Positions 1 to 12,575 are shown, counted from the stretch's first letter. The stretch: 64,000 nucleotides of DNA from Rusavskia elegans (GCA_011316305.1 SAUG01000050.1:186001-250000); one strand, 5' to 3'. Notes: generated by a model not told the origin, from the sequence alone. Numbers and translations are program-made.

Positions 1-216
1 GAAGATCCTGGGTACCGGCGTACGACGTTGCATTTACACATGGTCGAGGGAGGGGTTGCGAAAGGGGGTGAATACACAGATACATACTTTTCGATAGCTC
101 GATACCACCGTATTTGGATGCCAAGACCAAAGCAACGTCACGTAAACAAACGCTCACTAACCCCAACCGAAAACAGCGTAGACGCCTGCGGTGAGTAAGG
201 TATCGTTTAGATCCTC

Positions 217-534
217 TCAGCCCCTTCGATTTGGCGGTGTGGGTATTCGATACCTCGACTGCCAGCCAAAATCGGACGTTCTACGGAGTACCATTGCATG
301 AGAATATAGTCCTAGTGTCCGGAGTTCTCTGCTCACCACGAGACTTTCTAACGATATCATAGCAGTTGAACCTTTTATCAAGGAGGTTGAGCACTCAAGC
401 ACCTCTCTTTGCAGGTTCACATATGTGTCATATCGTTTGAATTTGTTCCAATGGATGTGACACTTGCCAGTATTCTCTGTCTTGCATTTCTGCCCACAAA
501 TAGAACTGGTCGTCACGAGTGTGATATCAACCAT
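217..534 (-). CDS. possible small hypothetical protein (105 aa)
   Basis: An ATG-initiated 105-codon frame with a reasonable start context (purine at -3, G at +4). The N-terminal third holds a small Cys/His cluster: CGQKCKT near residues 13-19, then GKCHIHW near 23-29, a spacing that could bind a metal ion. I see no signal peptide or membrane segment. I do not recognise a family, and no intron is needed. A frame of this length can occur by chance in DNA of this composition, so it should be read as a candidate only. The neighbour on the same strand is the secreted-protein gene at 751-1861, whose stop lies about 215 bases upstream of this start. Confidence 0.22.
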   Translation of the reverse strand: MVDITLVTTSSICGQKCKTENTGKCHIHWNKFKRYDTYVNLQREVLECSTSLIKGSTAMISLESLVVSRELRTLGLYSHAMVLRRTSDFGWQSRYRIPTPPNRRG

Positions 535-750
535 GCCGAGTCCAGGGAAACCGTATAGGATCTTGCAGCTAATGGCCTTATTCAGGTGACTGTGAAAGGA
601 TACCCATCACCTAATACTCTATCATCTATATTAGTCTATCATCTAAATGTTCACCAACCGAAGCCGCAACCATACACCAACTTTCGTCGACATCTGCATC
701 ATGTTTCACAGAAGGGGTCGAAGATGCCTAAGCCAAAGGCTCAAGTATCT
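535..750. other. intergenic, nothing recognised
   Basis: Ordinary-composition DNA between the possible small ORF and the stop codon of the secreted-protein gene. It probably contains the 3' untranslated region of the latter. No RNA gene or repeat is visible. Confidence 0.4.
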
Positions 751-1861
751 CTATCTCGTAACATCTAGTCGACGTCGGTTATCTTTCTTTATACTGCCGG
801 CCCCTTTAACAATGCCAAATTCAAGAATCCCAAATTCCACCGCCCGTGCTGTACCTTTCTTCTTATGCTGGTCCAACTCCCACATCAGCAATCTGTCGAC
901 TGTTTCCATTACTAATCCGTACGTCAAAGTCTTACGTGGCGCGGCGGACATTTTGATTTGAACTCCTTCAGCCAGCGTTTTCCAAAGCTCGCCGTGATCG
1001 ATGGGCCGGTTTGGGCCAACACGCTGAATGTTCTCTAACGCCCAGTCCTTTGTGACGGCGAGAATGTTGATCACTGCAATGATGTTGAGGCGTGAGAAGA
1101 AAGATGGGTGGATATCGACGTGTACATTGGGATTCATGCGCACTGGTAAAGGAACAGTGCTGCTGGTGAATTGTTAGCAGCTATGGAAGTTCTTGAGACG
1201 GTAAACTATCTCACATGTTTTTGCCGTTCATTAACAGCGGGACTGGAAGACTTCGTACTAGATTGGGCTGTCGTGTCTCTTTTTTTCGACGTACATCAAC
1301 GTATCCCAGGAAGTCTTTCCCTCCGGTTGCGAGGTTGACACGACATGAAGACTCTTGAAACCGCTTGGCTCGGACTAGAAAATCTTGCAGTCCTTCGATG
1401 ACTTCTCCGGTCATTGCCCAGGTCAAGCCTCGACCCAATTCTTGCGAGCTCTTTGCGACAAATTCGAGCTCCCCGCCCTGATCCCATTCAAATGAATTTA
1501 TGGGGAAGCCCATGGCCCCGCCGAATCTCGTGATTCTTTCTGCCACAACATCGTGAGTGACAAGGAGGAAGCTTGCAAGGGAAGGTCCGTCTAATTTGGC
1601 TCCGAAGGTTATCGTAAGCACGAGGTCGGTACCCTTGATAGGATAGGTATCTCCATTGAAGCGTGTGACGTCGAACGGAACGTCCGATAAGAGAGTATCA
1701 GTCGAAGATATTTCTGACGGTGATTGCACGTTCGCCTTGGGTACAATGATATCGGATGTCGGGATCTGCCTCACAGATGATCCAGGTGATATCGGTTGTG
1801 CCAGGCGTGGGGTGGCGTGGAGAGTAAGTGCGAGTAACAAAGGCAATACTGCGAGTTTCAT
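751..1861 (-). CDS. secreted protein of unknown function, two exons
   Basis: Exon 1 is complement(1215..1861) and exon 2 is complement(751..1162), giving about 352 aa. The start at 1861 is chosen because it opens a classic signal peptide (MKLAVLPLLLALTLHA, residues 1-16, then a likely cleavage near residue 21). Exon 1 would end at a TGA directly after codon 216. That stop lies inside a 52-nt intron with donor GTGAGA (1214), branch site GCTAAC (A at 1174) and acceptor CAG (1163), and splicing restores the frame into exon 2. A second AG three bases downstream (CAGCAG) gives an alternative 55-nt intron that drops one serine. The mature protein has a mixed alpha/beta-looking composition, few cysteines and no membrane segment. 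The C-terminal part contains an amphipathic stretch (near residues 290-310) and a basic tail. I recognise no family; an extracellular or cell-wall role is inferred only from the signal peptide. Confidence 0.75.
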
Positions 1862-4800
1862 TCTCCGCTACAGAGCCTTGTAATTGCTATGCACCTCGCA
1901 GTGGGAGCCGCCAATAGATAATCAATGCAGACCACATTCCACGATCATTGCTTCTCCTCATCCCTCACATCAATGAACTAATAACTCGCCCTTGGTTCCT
2001 TGCATGTCGCAAGCGGAAAATCATCAGTGGATCCCTACTGTAATCCACTGTTCACCCCCAAACCCCACTCCCACAGTGTAGGCGCAAGATGCGATAGCCG
2101 GTAGCGCTAGTAAGTATACAAGCTGGCCAAATCATGATATCTAAGATGAAAGGATCGACGATGGTATTTGGGGAATGTACCCAATCTGGTAGGTCCGAAT
2201 GCGTGGCTGAAACGATCGACTTTCATGATTTTGAATCAGACCGTTTCAAACCTCATGGCTGAGAAGGAGGGCGTATCATGACACAGAACCGAGAGGCCCA
2301 CGCATGGCATCGAAAGACATCTAATTTGGAATAAGCGCGGGATCGTTGGACGTACGTGAAATTCCAGGCTTTCCAACGGGACCTTAGCGATGGATAAGGA
2401 TATAATGAGACATGGAAGAGAGATAAAATGGAGAATTGATACACATGCAGTTATGAAGTCCTTGATGGCTACGGAAATTCCAGCCACCACGGCCGCGATG
2501 AGAAGAACCTACAGAGGATGCTGAAACGGTAAATTGAAAACCCGATGACAAAACTGCAATGTCTATTTTCATGCTCCTAACGCAGGCCTGAACATAGAAT
2601 TTAATAGACATCGAGATTGTGTGAGAAATCAAGCAGAAGCCGCCTTCATCGATATCGCTGAAATAAATACTTTGCCAACACGCATTGTCAACGGGGCCGT
2701 CAATAATCACTATCGATACAAAAATATGTGATTTGTTCTTATAGTTTCATATGAAGTAAGCACAAGGCCATGTGGCGGCTTCCGTGTGGAGTGCCACGGG
2801 TCGAGGTACTTTATGGTGGTATCCAATGTCGAAACCCTTTCAACATCGATACGAATGGGAGTGATAGTAGAGCCAACGATCATGATCCCCCGAATCCGCA
2901 AGGTATGTACCGCGAGGCAGGGACTGCCAGTGTACTATAGATTAAAATCTCTTGGCCTGGCGGTAGAATCGCTAGATGATGCTTTCGTCATGGATCTGAA
3001 CAGGACCGTCCGAATAATGGTCATTGGCAGTGAGACATCAGCCGGTCAGCAATGCACTCAGAATCAAGCAGGAGACCTTTCCAATTATCGGTAATGTACA
3101 TCTGTTTGATGGCTTCGTCTGTCAATCGATTCAGAGACATAAGGAGCGACGCCGTTGCAGAGCCGCAACTCATTCGCATCGGCGTCAAAGCCCGCAGTGT
3201 ACAACAAGCTGGATTTTCAGAAGCACAGTGACCGAGTTGCGGTGAACCGGACCAAAGGAAGATGCAGATGAGGACAGGTCCATTTGATAGTCGGTTCCTG
3301 CATGGTTTAACAACATCTTACAAACCAGTATAAGGCCACTTGGGGTCAACGTCTGTGGAGAAGATCCAACCTGACCAGAGGCACACAGAGTGGTTCGTTT
3401 CTTCAGACTGATAGATAAACATTCCATTCGGGACATGCAGGCAAGCGGCCGCTTTTAGCCCGCAAAACATGTGTCTCAGAAGCATGATGTGGATGTTGGC
3501 GCGAACAGGCGCGGGGTGTTGATAATGGCTTGCAGTCGGCAGAAGCTCCCCCAACGGCAACCGAGGGTCTGGATAGTAGTACGTGATGCTGGTAATTCCA
3601 AGGTTGTCTCGCGAGAAATATCCTCGAGCACTGACAAGCTTGAGGCTGAGTGTTTGGGGCAAAGAGGCACATACCTTGACCCCACTGTTGGTAATGGTTG
3701 ATAGTTCTCCTTTGCTGCCATGTGCCACAGATGGTCTCAAGCTTGAAAGCCTCATGTTACTACTAGTTGCATTCTCGAGAAAGCGTGCCGTTGTTATTGC
3801 AATCAGCTGTTCGTAGCAGTGCTCGGTGAATAGATGTGTTCTTCCCCGAATGCGCCTCTGACGGTTCCTGAGGGAACTTGGCGTTCCAACCCGTCGTGGT
3901 AATCATTCTTGTGAGGGGACCGGAGGATATATCATTGGCAGACAGACGAGGGCCGTATTGTGAGTGTTGTGTGGACATGATGTGCTCGGCAAATCTGCTA
4001 CGAGACGGCTGACCTGAGACAGTCGTCGATGGAGTGGGTGTTCTGACTTCCAAGAATAAGAGCCACTCCGGGGATTGATCGTCTCATCTCCACAATCCCA
4101 TATCATTTCATGATCCAAGGACCGTAGAAGCTCCTCAAGCATGGCAGTCAGCAGGAGCAGTCTGGTGATCAAAGACGGTGGATGATGAGTAGGTAGATGG
4201 AAGCGCTCCTGTCGTCCTCGAAGGAAGGGAAGATGACGACGCTGACTGATAGATTTCCATACCAATTAGCGTGGGATATATTACACACCGAGCTTCTTCG
4301 ACTCTTAACGTCCTCTCCTGGTGATTATTGAATAATTTGCACCATCCGACCCACGAGCCACGTGAAACAATTCTACGAACATGACTTCAATGGCTGGAAT
4401 CCGGAACGAATCATGTCGACAGGCATACCAGCCGATCTTCTTCGATCCCGTGCTAAGGTAGTCCTGCCGTCGCACACCGGGCCCTGAAAGTCAGATTTCG
4501 CTTGAATCGCCTAGAGAGGTATCAGATTTGCCGCATCAATCCTATGCGGAAAAATAGAACCATGGCTTGTTGATACGGCCGACAAGCCACCTCCCGCAAA
4601 GCGAACCTACCATCAAGAGAGAGCAATCAATCTCACCGTCAGATGGACGCCATCAGCAGCAGTCAGCAGCACGTTTGGCGCTCTGAATTCCCGCCATGCG
4701 ATGACGAGCAGACTCTTGGCCGCGAGGGTTTCTGGATCAAATGGCAATCATGTGTTGATGGAGGATTAATATTGACTGGTTGGGAAAGCCGACGACTCTA

Positions 4801-5574
4801 TTTGACAATTTGTTATTATTGCGCTTGTCGCTCAGCCCGGATCATGAACCCAGGTCGAAGTATCTTTTGTATGCGACACACACGGCAGAGGTACAAAGGT
4901 TTCGAGCTTAGATCACCCTGCAGGCCCGCTAGGTTTCATTGTGCCGCAGCTCCTCCGTACCACACGTTGGATCTCGACAGCTCGCACCACTTTGGTCATG
5001 ATTAGTCTATCCACGCCGTGAGCCAGACAGCTCGCCGCTGCTGCTCACGGATCGAGTTGCCTCTCTGCTTGGCACTTGTGACCAGCGGCCTGTTTCATCC
5101 TCAGCATGCGTCGATCCCCTGGCACTGGTGCTGGGGGGCAGAATTGGCGGAAGACGAGCTCTTCACGGATAACATGGCTATCATGCGCTCCTACACGCGC
5201 ATTATGTACGGTGTCCGTCTCGCTGTCACATACCTCGCTGCCGTTGTTTCTATTGTTTCTTGTCCGTCTTCTTTTTCCTCTTCGCAGTGTTGGTGTCTAT
5301 AGTTACATGTCGGTGTTGCGTTGAAAATCTTTCCGATCTTGCCGTTGCACCGTCTCAGTCTGCGACTGACCAACGGAGATCCAACGTAATTTCCTCGCAA
5401 TCTTGAGTTCCAAGGCGTACTAACATTGCCCAACGCGCCATCCTGGCGCTCACACTTGTTATATGTGAGTGCCTTCAATGTGCGTGCTGCGCATGTGTGG
5501 TTCCCAGCTTATGGCTGTGCCGTCTCCCAGAAACAATCCAATCTCCTTCGAGGCCAACCTCCAACAGTCCCATC
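1862..5574. other. gene-poor intergenic stretch, no gene assembled
   Basis: About 3.7 kb of ordinary composition. Short frames occur on both strands: on the minus strand around 2,236-2,900, 3,318-3,755 and 3,763-4,265; on the plus strand around 2,786-3,094 and 4,643-5,005. None carries a domain I recognise, and I could not join them through convincing donor/branch/acceptor sets. One minus-strand frame at 2,236-2,490 opens with a hydrophobic, membrane-like stretch but has no sound start. A degraded or multi-intron gene is possible. The last 350 bases (about 5,220-5,574) are pyrimidine-rich, as in many fungal promoters and 5' UTRs, and contain a TTCGCAG that could be the acceptor of a 5'-UTR intron for the downstream gene. 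Confidence 0.4.
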
Positions 5575-8500
5575 ATGGTTCTACCCAGCGAGACGCAACA
5601 CTCCACAAATCCATCCTCCTCCTCGAAGACTGACCGCAGTAGCAACAAGCGGAGGGTCGATTGTTTGATGTTCCCTCCTTCCAACAGGCCACTTGTCCCA
5701 GCGCCCCAAAGACCTGAACCTAATTGCACCAAGAACCTTCCGGGCAAGATGATGAGCTTGCATCGCAAGAAGAAGAGCAACGAGATTCTGGAAGCAATCC
5801 AGCACGCTGGAGGAATAGGATCGAAGCCTACTATCGGAAAACTCAAGCACCTCGATCTGATGGAGGCCGTCTCTCAGAGAGAGCGAGAGTCAAGAATGAA
5901 GCAGAGCAATGGGGTAGCGAAGCCAGCGGTCGACATCAAGCAATACAACCCGGAGGCATACAGGACCATTGCCTACAATGAGTATCTCTCGCAAGCATTC
6001 GGGCTGGAAAAGGCGGGAAGAGAGAAAGATAAGGACGCTGCCACACATAAGGAGCCAGCGAAGACTGACCCAGCAGAACCCATGACGACGAAAGGAAAAG
6101 TCGTGGTGGTGCAAAAGAAGGAGCCTGCGAAAGTGACTCCACCTGCAAGGCACATTGCCCAACTGGCAGCTGCGCCAGCGAAGGAAGCGTGTCAGGTGTC
6201 GGCCCAAGACCGACGACCAAAGATCCAAGTGATGATTCCTGCGACGAAACGACCACAATCATATTCCTATGTTCATCATCCAAGCGTCAAGGCGCCACCA
6301 GCCCGGCCGACGCCAAAAAGAGAAGACCCGTCCAGTGGAATCTCACCACCATCGACGACGACCAAGCGGCAGATGTACGCCGAGATGCCCGCGAGGCTCT
6401 CTATCGTGTCTCCTCTATCTGTTGTGGAGATGCCGAAGCCACGCAGGCCCTTTTCGGCGCTTTCTTTGGAAGACATGACGATGGGAATGCCCAAGAGCGC
6501 ACCGTTGCAACCGCCATGTGCAGACACAGACTCATCAGACGACACGGGGACTCATTCAGATGACCGGTCTTCGAACTACAGTCCGCGATCCTCCATGTCG
6601 AGCGTGGAGTGTGACACGGTGTTGGTGAAAATGGCGGAGGAGCGACGAGCCAGCCTCGCCTTCTCAGTCATGTCGCCCACCGCAGCTGGAGTATTCGATA
6701 ACATGCCCTTGACGCCCAAGTTGGCCAGAAATGCAAGAATGATGAAGAGCAGCGCATCATTGGCCAGCGAGGTGAACAAGAACAAACCTTTGCCCCCAGC
6801 ACCGGGGTTCGGGGACATTGCGCCGCTGAATGTCGGCTTCCCCACATCTCGGAGTAACAGCATGAAAGGCCGCCGAAAAGTGCCAGCTCCTCTTAACGTT
6901 TCCAGAACGCCCTCACTCCATATCGCATCCCAACACAGACTATCTCGAAGCTCATCGCTGCGATCCAAATATACCCCAGCCGACCTCGACGCCCTCGACG
7001 AAGCCTTCAGGAAGACCAGCCCCACTGACCTCCCCGTCGCACCGGCTTACGCACAGAATTACCTCCCCACTCTCAGCCAGGCTGAGTTGGCCCTTGAAGT
7101 ACAGCTCGGCACCATCGACGAAGACTCGACACTGGATTCCGTGGTTGTGCCTCTGGTGCATGACCCTCTCCAGATCAGTCGGGGCCCGGGACGCATGGAG
7201 CCATCACGCAAGCCCCCACCACTCCCCCAGCTCGAATTGATTGGCGCCGCCCCCAGCACACTACGGAGTCACACTACCGCATCCAACCGAAAACGTCTGC
7301 AGAAACGGTCGGCTACCCACGTCGCCATGCAGATGAGATCCGCCAACGCCAATAGCAACCATGGCACGCACTCGCACTCGGACCGCGAAAGTCTCCTGCG
7401 CATCAAACGCATCTCCGCCCCTGTCGTCGGCTCCGTGGGCTCGAGCGACAAAGCACATCAGGTGCTCGGCAGGAGTGGAACGGCAACTCCGATGGAACGC
7501 GAGAGTAGCTCGGAATCTCATTGGAGCTCAAGCGAATCCCCTCATGGCTATTCTTCCAGCTCCAACATGTCCCGCGAGGAGTCCCTGACGCCCGAGAGCG
7601 ACCTCTCCTCCGTCCCAGATGCTACTTTCGAGGAAGTGCGAAAGAGGCTGGAGTTGCTGAGTCCCAAGGAAGACGCTTCCGATTGTTTCACCGCCTTTCA
7701 TGAGCAACAAGAGCGAAAGAACTCAGCCTCGTCCTCTGTCAGATTGCCCTTGCAGGTACACAGCAACCTGCCGACTCCGGGCAAGAAGTCTCAATTCGAC
7801 CAGGACGAGCTTCCAGCCGTACCTGCCATTCCAAAGTTCGCACATGGAAGGTCAAGCGCCCGCTCCAGTCCTGCCATTCAAATCGACGGATCACCCCTGT
7901 CACCCAAGGACCTCGACGATGAAAGCAACGTTCATCCACTCCAACGAAGAGGCCGCCACGATGAGAAGCCGGTCCGATCCTTGGCTTCCATTGCCATGTC
8001 GGAAATTCCGGACATGTATGCCAGCCTTCCGTCGCCAGCTCCTACCCTCCCACCTCTTCCCATGTCCCAGGAGGAAGTCGAACGACAAATTTCCGCAGAT
8101 GCCGCCGAGCTGGTCCTCTTCCGTATCCTGGAGAACCTCGACAACTTGCAGGACCTCTTCGCCACCGCGACCGTCAGCCGCGGCTTCTATCGAACCTTCA
8201 AACGCCATGAACTGCCTCTGATGAAGAACGCCCTCTATGGCATGTCTCCCGCTGCATGGGAACTCCGAGAAATGAGTCCTCCATACCCTGGTCTCGAGAA
8301 AACTGGCGATTCCTCACCTTCTCCCAACCTCGAGTACACACCTACTCTCTACCTCCAGCACTACATGAGGGATATGTATACCATGATCGCTCTGAAATCT
8401 ATGATCCTCATCCACTGTGAATCATTCCTTCGTGCAGACACCATTACTGCTCTCGCAGGTGGCGAGACTGAACGCGCTTCCCAGATCGACGATGCCTTCT

Positions 8501-9673
8501 GGCGTGTTTGGACATTCTGCAGAGTCTTCGGATGCGGTACTGGCCGTGAAGACGACATCACTGCCCAGATGGACTGGCTTCGAGGTGGTGTAGAGGCAAA
8601 GCAGCAGCGGCAAGCTCTTGCCAACGGTAAATCAATTAGTAGCATCGAAGGCATCATGGCCAATCCACCATCAAGTTTTGGCAAAGGTAACGACGGTGGA
8701 CTGACAGCAGAGGAGCTGTACGACATGACTGAGATCTGGACTTGTCTCGGCGTTTTGGTTCGTGGATTCCAAGGCAAACGTCAAGAGGCTCGTGATTATG
8801 GCGTCTTCGAGAACGTGGAAATCACCAATGGTGATGTTGAACAAGAAGATTGTGCCATCGGTAAGTTCACTCCACCTCGACACTCATCGGTCATTTGCTA
8901 ATCAGCCTACAGAGGAATGGACGTACTTCCTCCTGACGTTGGCACCACCGACGGTCCTTGACATCACTTCGCCTCACAGCCCAACAGCCACCACGTTTGC
9001 ACACGCTCGATCTCGCGGCTATACTAACTGGTCACGTCCTTCCCTCGGCGCCTCTCGCTCCACCTTCCTCAAGGAAGCTGTTTCTCGTGTTTACGAAGAG
9101 AAGATATGCCAGCGTTATCCTACCATCAGAGTCTCCTCATCTCCCACCGCTGCATCCCCCACTTCGCCTAGCGATGCTCAATTGTCACGTCAACGATGCG
9201 CTGCTCATGCCGCCGAGATCCGCGCCAAACGTAGCGACCCTGCTTTCCAAGCTCTTCCACCAAGCGAAGAACGTCCGATGAGCAATTACCCTGATATTGT
9301 CGAAAAGCTTGAGAACAACACCAACGTGCCCGAAGTGCCGCCAATGCGAACAGGTTTGGCACACCTTCCAGTTCAGTCTGCTCCCACGCCAAACCAACCT
9401 CGGCAGACCATCGCTCCGCTAAATCATCACACCGTGCATCTTCCTGTTCCGTCCGGCCCACAAATTCGCGATCCAGTGGACGTGGCCGTTGATAGACTCG
9501 TGGCAATGGGTTTCGACGAAAAGAAGGCAAAGAAGGCGCTTGCAGACACAGACAGCGGAAACAGCGTCGACTTTGAGAAAGCAGTCGAGGCTTTAGTTCG
9601 CGAACGGAAAAGGGATGTGGGAGGATTGATGCACTGGGGCTACAGAGGCCGATTGGGCAAGGATGATGAGTGA
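5575..9673 (+). CDS. large F-box-like and UBA domain protein, two exons
   Basis: Exon 1 is 5575..8860 and exon 2 is 8913..9673, giving 1348 aa. The frame is open further upstream but has no ATG there; the ATG at 5575 has a strong context (A at -3, G at +4). The 52-nt intron has donor GTAAGT (8861), branch GCTAAT (A at 8901) and acceptor CAG (8912). It removes an in-frame TAA and joins ...DCAI to EEWTYF... The first ~830 residues are Ser/Pro/Lys-rich, low complexity and probably disordered. Residues about 833-889 resemble an F-box (ISADAAELVLFRILENL, then FKRHELPLMKNALY). Residues about 920-1010 are helical and contain a Trp/Cys-rich patch. Residues about 1282-1328 form a UBA domain with the typical MGF turn at 1294-1296. 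F-box proteins usually recruit substrates to SCF ubiquitin ligases and UBA domains bind ubiquitin, so a role in ubiquitin signalling is inferred; the substrate is unknown. Several upstream ATGs (for example 5511, out of frame) could act as uORFs. Confidence 0.88.
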
Positions 9674-10440
9674 TGTAATTGCTGCATCTTGTCGGGGTTT
9701 TCCAGCGTTTCATGTGTTCAACGCGCTCAGATACCAATTTGATTTTGGATAGCATATTTTAATGAACCATATCAGTGTCCTTTGTTTCATACTCCGCGTG
9801 GGACTTCTTCGATATAGCATTCACAATTAAGGTACGGGTGCCTCGCAAGAGTGTATCCCTTCGTCTTACGAGACTCGTCGTGTCGTGTCACAAGTCAACC
9901 GCAATCCAGGGCACTTCAATGCTGATAGTTTGATGAAGAATATCGTTCCAGCTACTGCTTACTACCTCGAAGAAAAATAACTCTTGACAGGCCCAACATG
10001 CTAAAAGTAGGGGCATCCAACCCTCGGTAGGGCTGGGGAACACGCCAGCAGTCGAAGGGATATTTCGTGGCAAATCTTTCTCATGTGCCTGATCGCATCT
10101 CGAATTAGAGTCTTGTTGGATATCTCAACGTACCGCCACCACGCCTTGGAGATCAAACTCCCACTCTACGTATTCGCCAACAATCCCACTACGAGTCATG
10201 AAGAAAAGCAACATAGACATGCACCAGAAATTTTGGCGAATAATGGTTTATATATTTCGTAACGAGTGTATGTTGAAATAAATTATGGCGCTTGTCCGCT
10301 CGTACCGAATGTTGCCTCAGTTCTCAGACCCCCTCTACACGTCATCCAATCTTGTGATAATATATCTAGCGCTGATTTATAGCTGACGAAGACGATCCTG
10401 GTAGAAAGTCTAAGCTTAACTCTAAGGATTACTGCCAGGT
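9674..10440. other. 3' flank of the F-box/UBA gene
   Basis: Ordinary-composition DNA that should hold the 3' UTR. I see no further gene; the 61-codon minus frame near 9,888-10,073 has no features that support it. An AATAAA occurs at about 10,275, too far downstream to be assigned with confidence. Confidence 0.4.
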
Positions 10441-11059
10441 AAATAATCTAATAACTCTCGAATTATTTTTTTTCTTTTCTACGTAAGTATATAAAATGAA
10501 CTACGAAGATAAATTATCACCAAAAGTGTCGACCCTGTTCAAAGTTAATTAAACAGGTCTGAATTGATAAACGGATCTGATTTTATATCCTATCTAGCGC
10601 GTTATAAAAGCGTTTATAAACAAGCCTTTTGTTTATAAATAAAATTTTATTTTATTAACGCTCTGAACGTTTTAAACGAGTTTTAAAATTTTTAAAAAAA
10701 ATCTTTTAAAAATTTTAAATTCTTTTATCTAATAGAGCTATTAGTATTTTATAAAATATCTTTATTAGTAAACGTTTAGTATAGATTTTAAAAATTTTAT
10801 TTATAGAATACTAGCGTTATTAGTTTTTAAACTAGAGATTTTCTATTATTTAACGGGAACTAACGGGTACTAAATTTTAAAAAATTTAATTTTAAAATTT
10901 TTAATATAGATAAAATAGACGTTTTTAAAATATATCTAAATTTTATATTTATTAAATAAAATAATTTTATTTAAACCGATTTAAACCGGTTTAATCAATT
11001 TTAAACGTTTTTTTTTTCATTTTAAAATACTATAAACGAATTGTATATTTGCTGATAAT
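10441..11059. other. start of the AT-rich, RIP-affected block; unclassified
   Basis: Base composition changes sharply over about 100 bases around 10,440-10,560. From here rightward CpA and TpG become rare and TpA-rich words dominate. This first stretch contains long A/T runs and the motif AAACCGATTTAAACCGGTTT near 10,975, but no terminal repeats or coding remnant that I can name. Confidence 0.5.
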
Positions 11060-11732
11060 TAGATTGGCCGTCGGATCGGATTTCGAATTTAAGTTAACTA
11101 ATCCGATCCGATTCGAATCGGATCGGATTTTTCTATAGTTCGACCCGATTCGAATCCGTCGGAATCGGATATCCGGATTCGATTTGCTAAAACGCTAAAA
11201 TCGCATATAAAAATATAATTCTAATATTAAAATATAATTTTTCTTTTACGTTTTACTATCTATAAATCTCTATTTCTTTCTAGCGATATATTATAGAGAT
11301 ATAGTAAAAATTCGAAGAAATAAAATCGGAAAAAATAAAAAAAAATAAAAAAATAAATTTTTTTTTTATAGTACTATAGTACTTGTAATTTTGTAAAATA
11401 ATATATTCTAAATAGTTTAACTAATCATCTATCCAAAAAAATATAAATAAAAGCCTAAAATCGTCGTTTTTCGAAAAATCTATAGATATTAAAAAGATTT
11501 CGAATTTTTTATTTCTAAAATATCTTTCGCTAGATTATATCGCGAAATCTTTACTAATATCGTTACTATAAATATAAATAGAAAAATCGATAAAATATAA
11601 AATATAGTTTTAGTAATTTAATAAAATATAATAGAAGAATATATAATTATTTTATTATATTATTATATATTTTCTTTAAAAAATTTCTATCTAAAATTAT
11701 ATTGAATTTATATATATATATATATATATATA

Positions 11733-12150
11733 GGCCTAGGTGGCGTAACAGCAACGTTACGTGATTTAGAGGCCCGGCGGATCCAGCGCTCTTCGGAGTT
11801 AACGGAATTAATTCGACGGGTCGGAGGTTCGAATCCCTCGAAAGTTAACTAATATTTAAATTTTTTCTATCGATTAAAAATCGATTTTATATAGAGTTTT
11901 TATATAGAATATTTATATAGTAGATCGTTTCGGCCTAACCCGATCGATCGAAGTAAAACGAGTTAATTAAAATTAAATAGATTACGGTTTTCCTCTAGGT
12001 TTTAGTCTAGATCTAGCTTCTTCGGGAGTTTTAAATTCGAGTTCTCGGTAAAATATTTAAATACTAAATAATTATATAATCTAATCGAATTAGCGCCTCT
12101 AGCGTTAAATTCGTAAAAGACTAAAATTAAAAATTCGAATGATTAATCGT
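11733..12150 (+). mobile_element. SINE1: tRNA-derived SINE-like element, copy 1
   Basis: A 418-bp element with a tRNA-like head (about 115 bp) and an AT-rich body ending GATTAATCGT. The A-box position reads TGGCGTAACAG, mutated relative to the other copies. The B box GGTTCGAATCC at 11,826-11,836 is intact. The 5' GGCCT and the downstream AAAGTT/AGGTT segment can be read as remnants of an acceptor stem. It lies between two TA microsatellites (11,710-11,732 and 12,151-12,170), so it inserted into, or generated, a TA repeat. Confidence 0.75.
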
Positions 12151-12570
12151 ATATATATATATATATATATTTTTTTTATCAACGTTATATACGGTGACGA
12201 TTATTATATTTTATATATAAAGAAATTTTCACAGCTAAAAATATATAGTTCGTTAGATAAAATTTACAGCGTAGTTAATTATTTCTATTTAATTATTTTC
12301 TTTTTTATTCGCGATTACGAATTTTCTATTATCTTTTCCTCGACGTTATATATAATTATCAGCTTCTAATATTTCCGCTATATCTATTTACTATACTATA
12401 AAATATTTATTTATAGTTTTCGTCTCGGCTATATTTATTATATAATCTATATTCAAACGTTCCGTTAAACTATTAAAATATTCTTTAGTTTATATAGTTT
12501 TAAAAAGATCGCTAGCCGTAAAACAGTCGCTAGCTAGTACGCTAGCTAGTACGGCTAGAAGTTTTACCCG
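12151..12570. other. interior of H1, no coding remnant recognised
   Basis: A TA microsatellite followed by AT-rich sequence with a short direct repeat of GCTAGCTAGTACG near 12,535-12,555. A 76-codon frame at 12,139-12,369 consists of Ile/Tyr/Phe-rich low-complexity sequence starting in the microsatellite and is not a gene. Confidence 0.5.
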
Positions 12571-12575
12571 ATCGA

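Noticed and set aside
2236..2901. Minus-strand frames with a membrane-like hydrophobic stretch
   Set aside because: Two of the frames begin with GTG or have no sound start, and no intron set joins them; kept only as a remark in the intergenic entry.
3318..4265. Possible multi-exon minus-strand gene
   Set aside because: Three overlapping frames in different phases, but no convincing donor/branch/acceptor combination and no recognisable domain.
5497..5574. 26-codon N-terminal extension of the F-box/UBA protein
   Set aside because: The longer frame begins with GTG, not ATG; the first in-frame ATG with good context is at 5575.
5890..8777. Several 60-149-codon frames on both strands overlapping the large gene
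   Set aside because: They are shadows of the 5575-9673 coding frame; they lack domains and their composition follows the codon bias of the real gene.
11733..11850. Functional tRNA gene
   Set aside because: The A-box position is mutated, the A-to-B spacing is too long and the same head plus 300-bp body occurs three times, which fits a SINE better than a tRNA gene.
12139..12369. 76-codon frame in AT-rich DNA
   Set aside because: It starts in a TA microsatellite and consists of Ile/Tyr/Phe-rich low-complexity sequence; expected from base composition.
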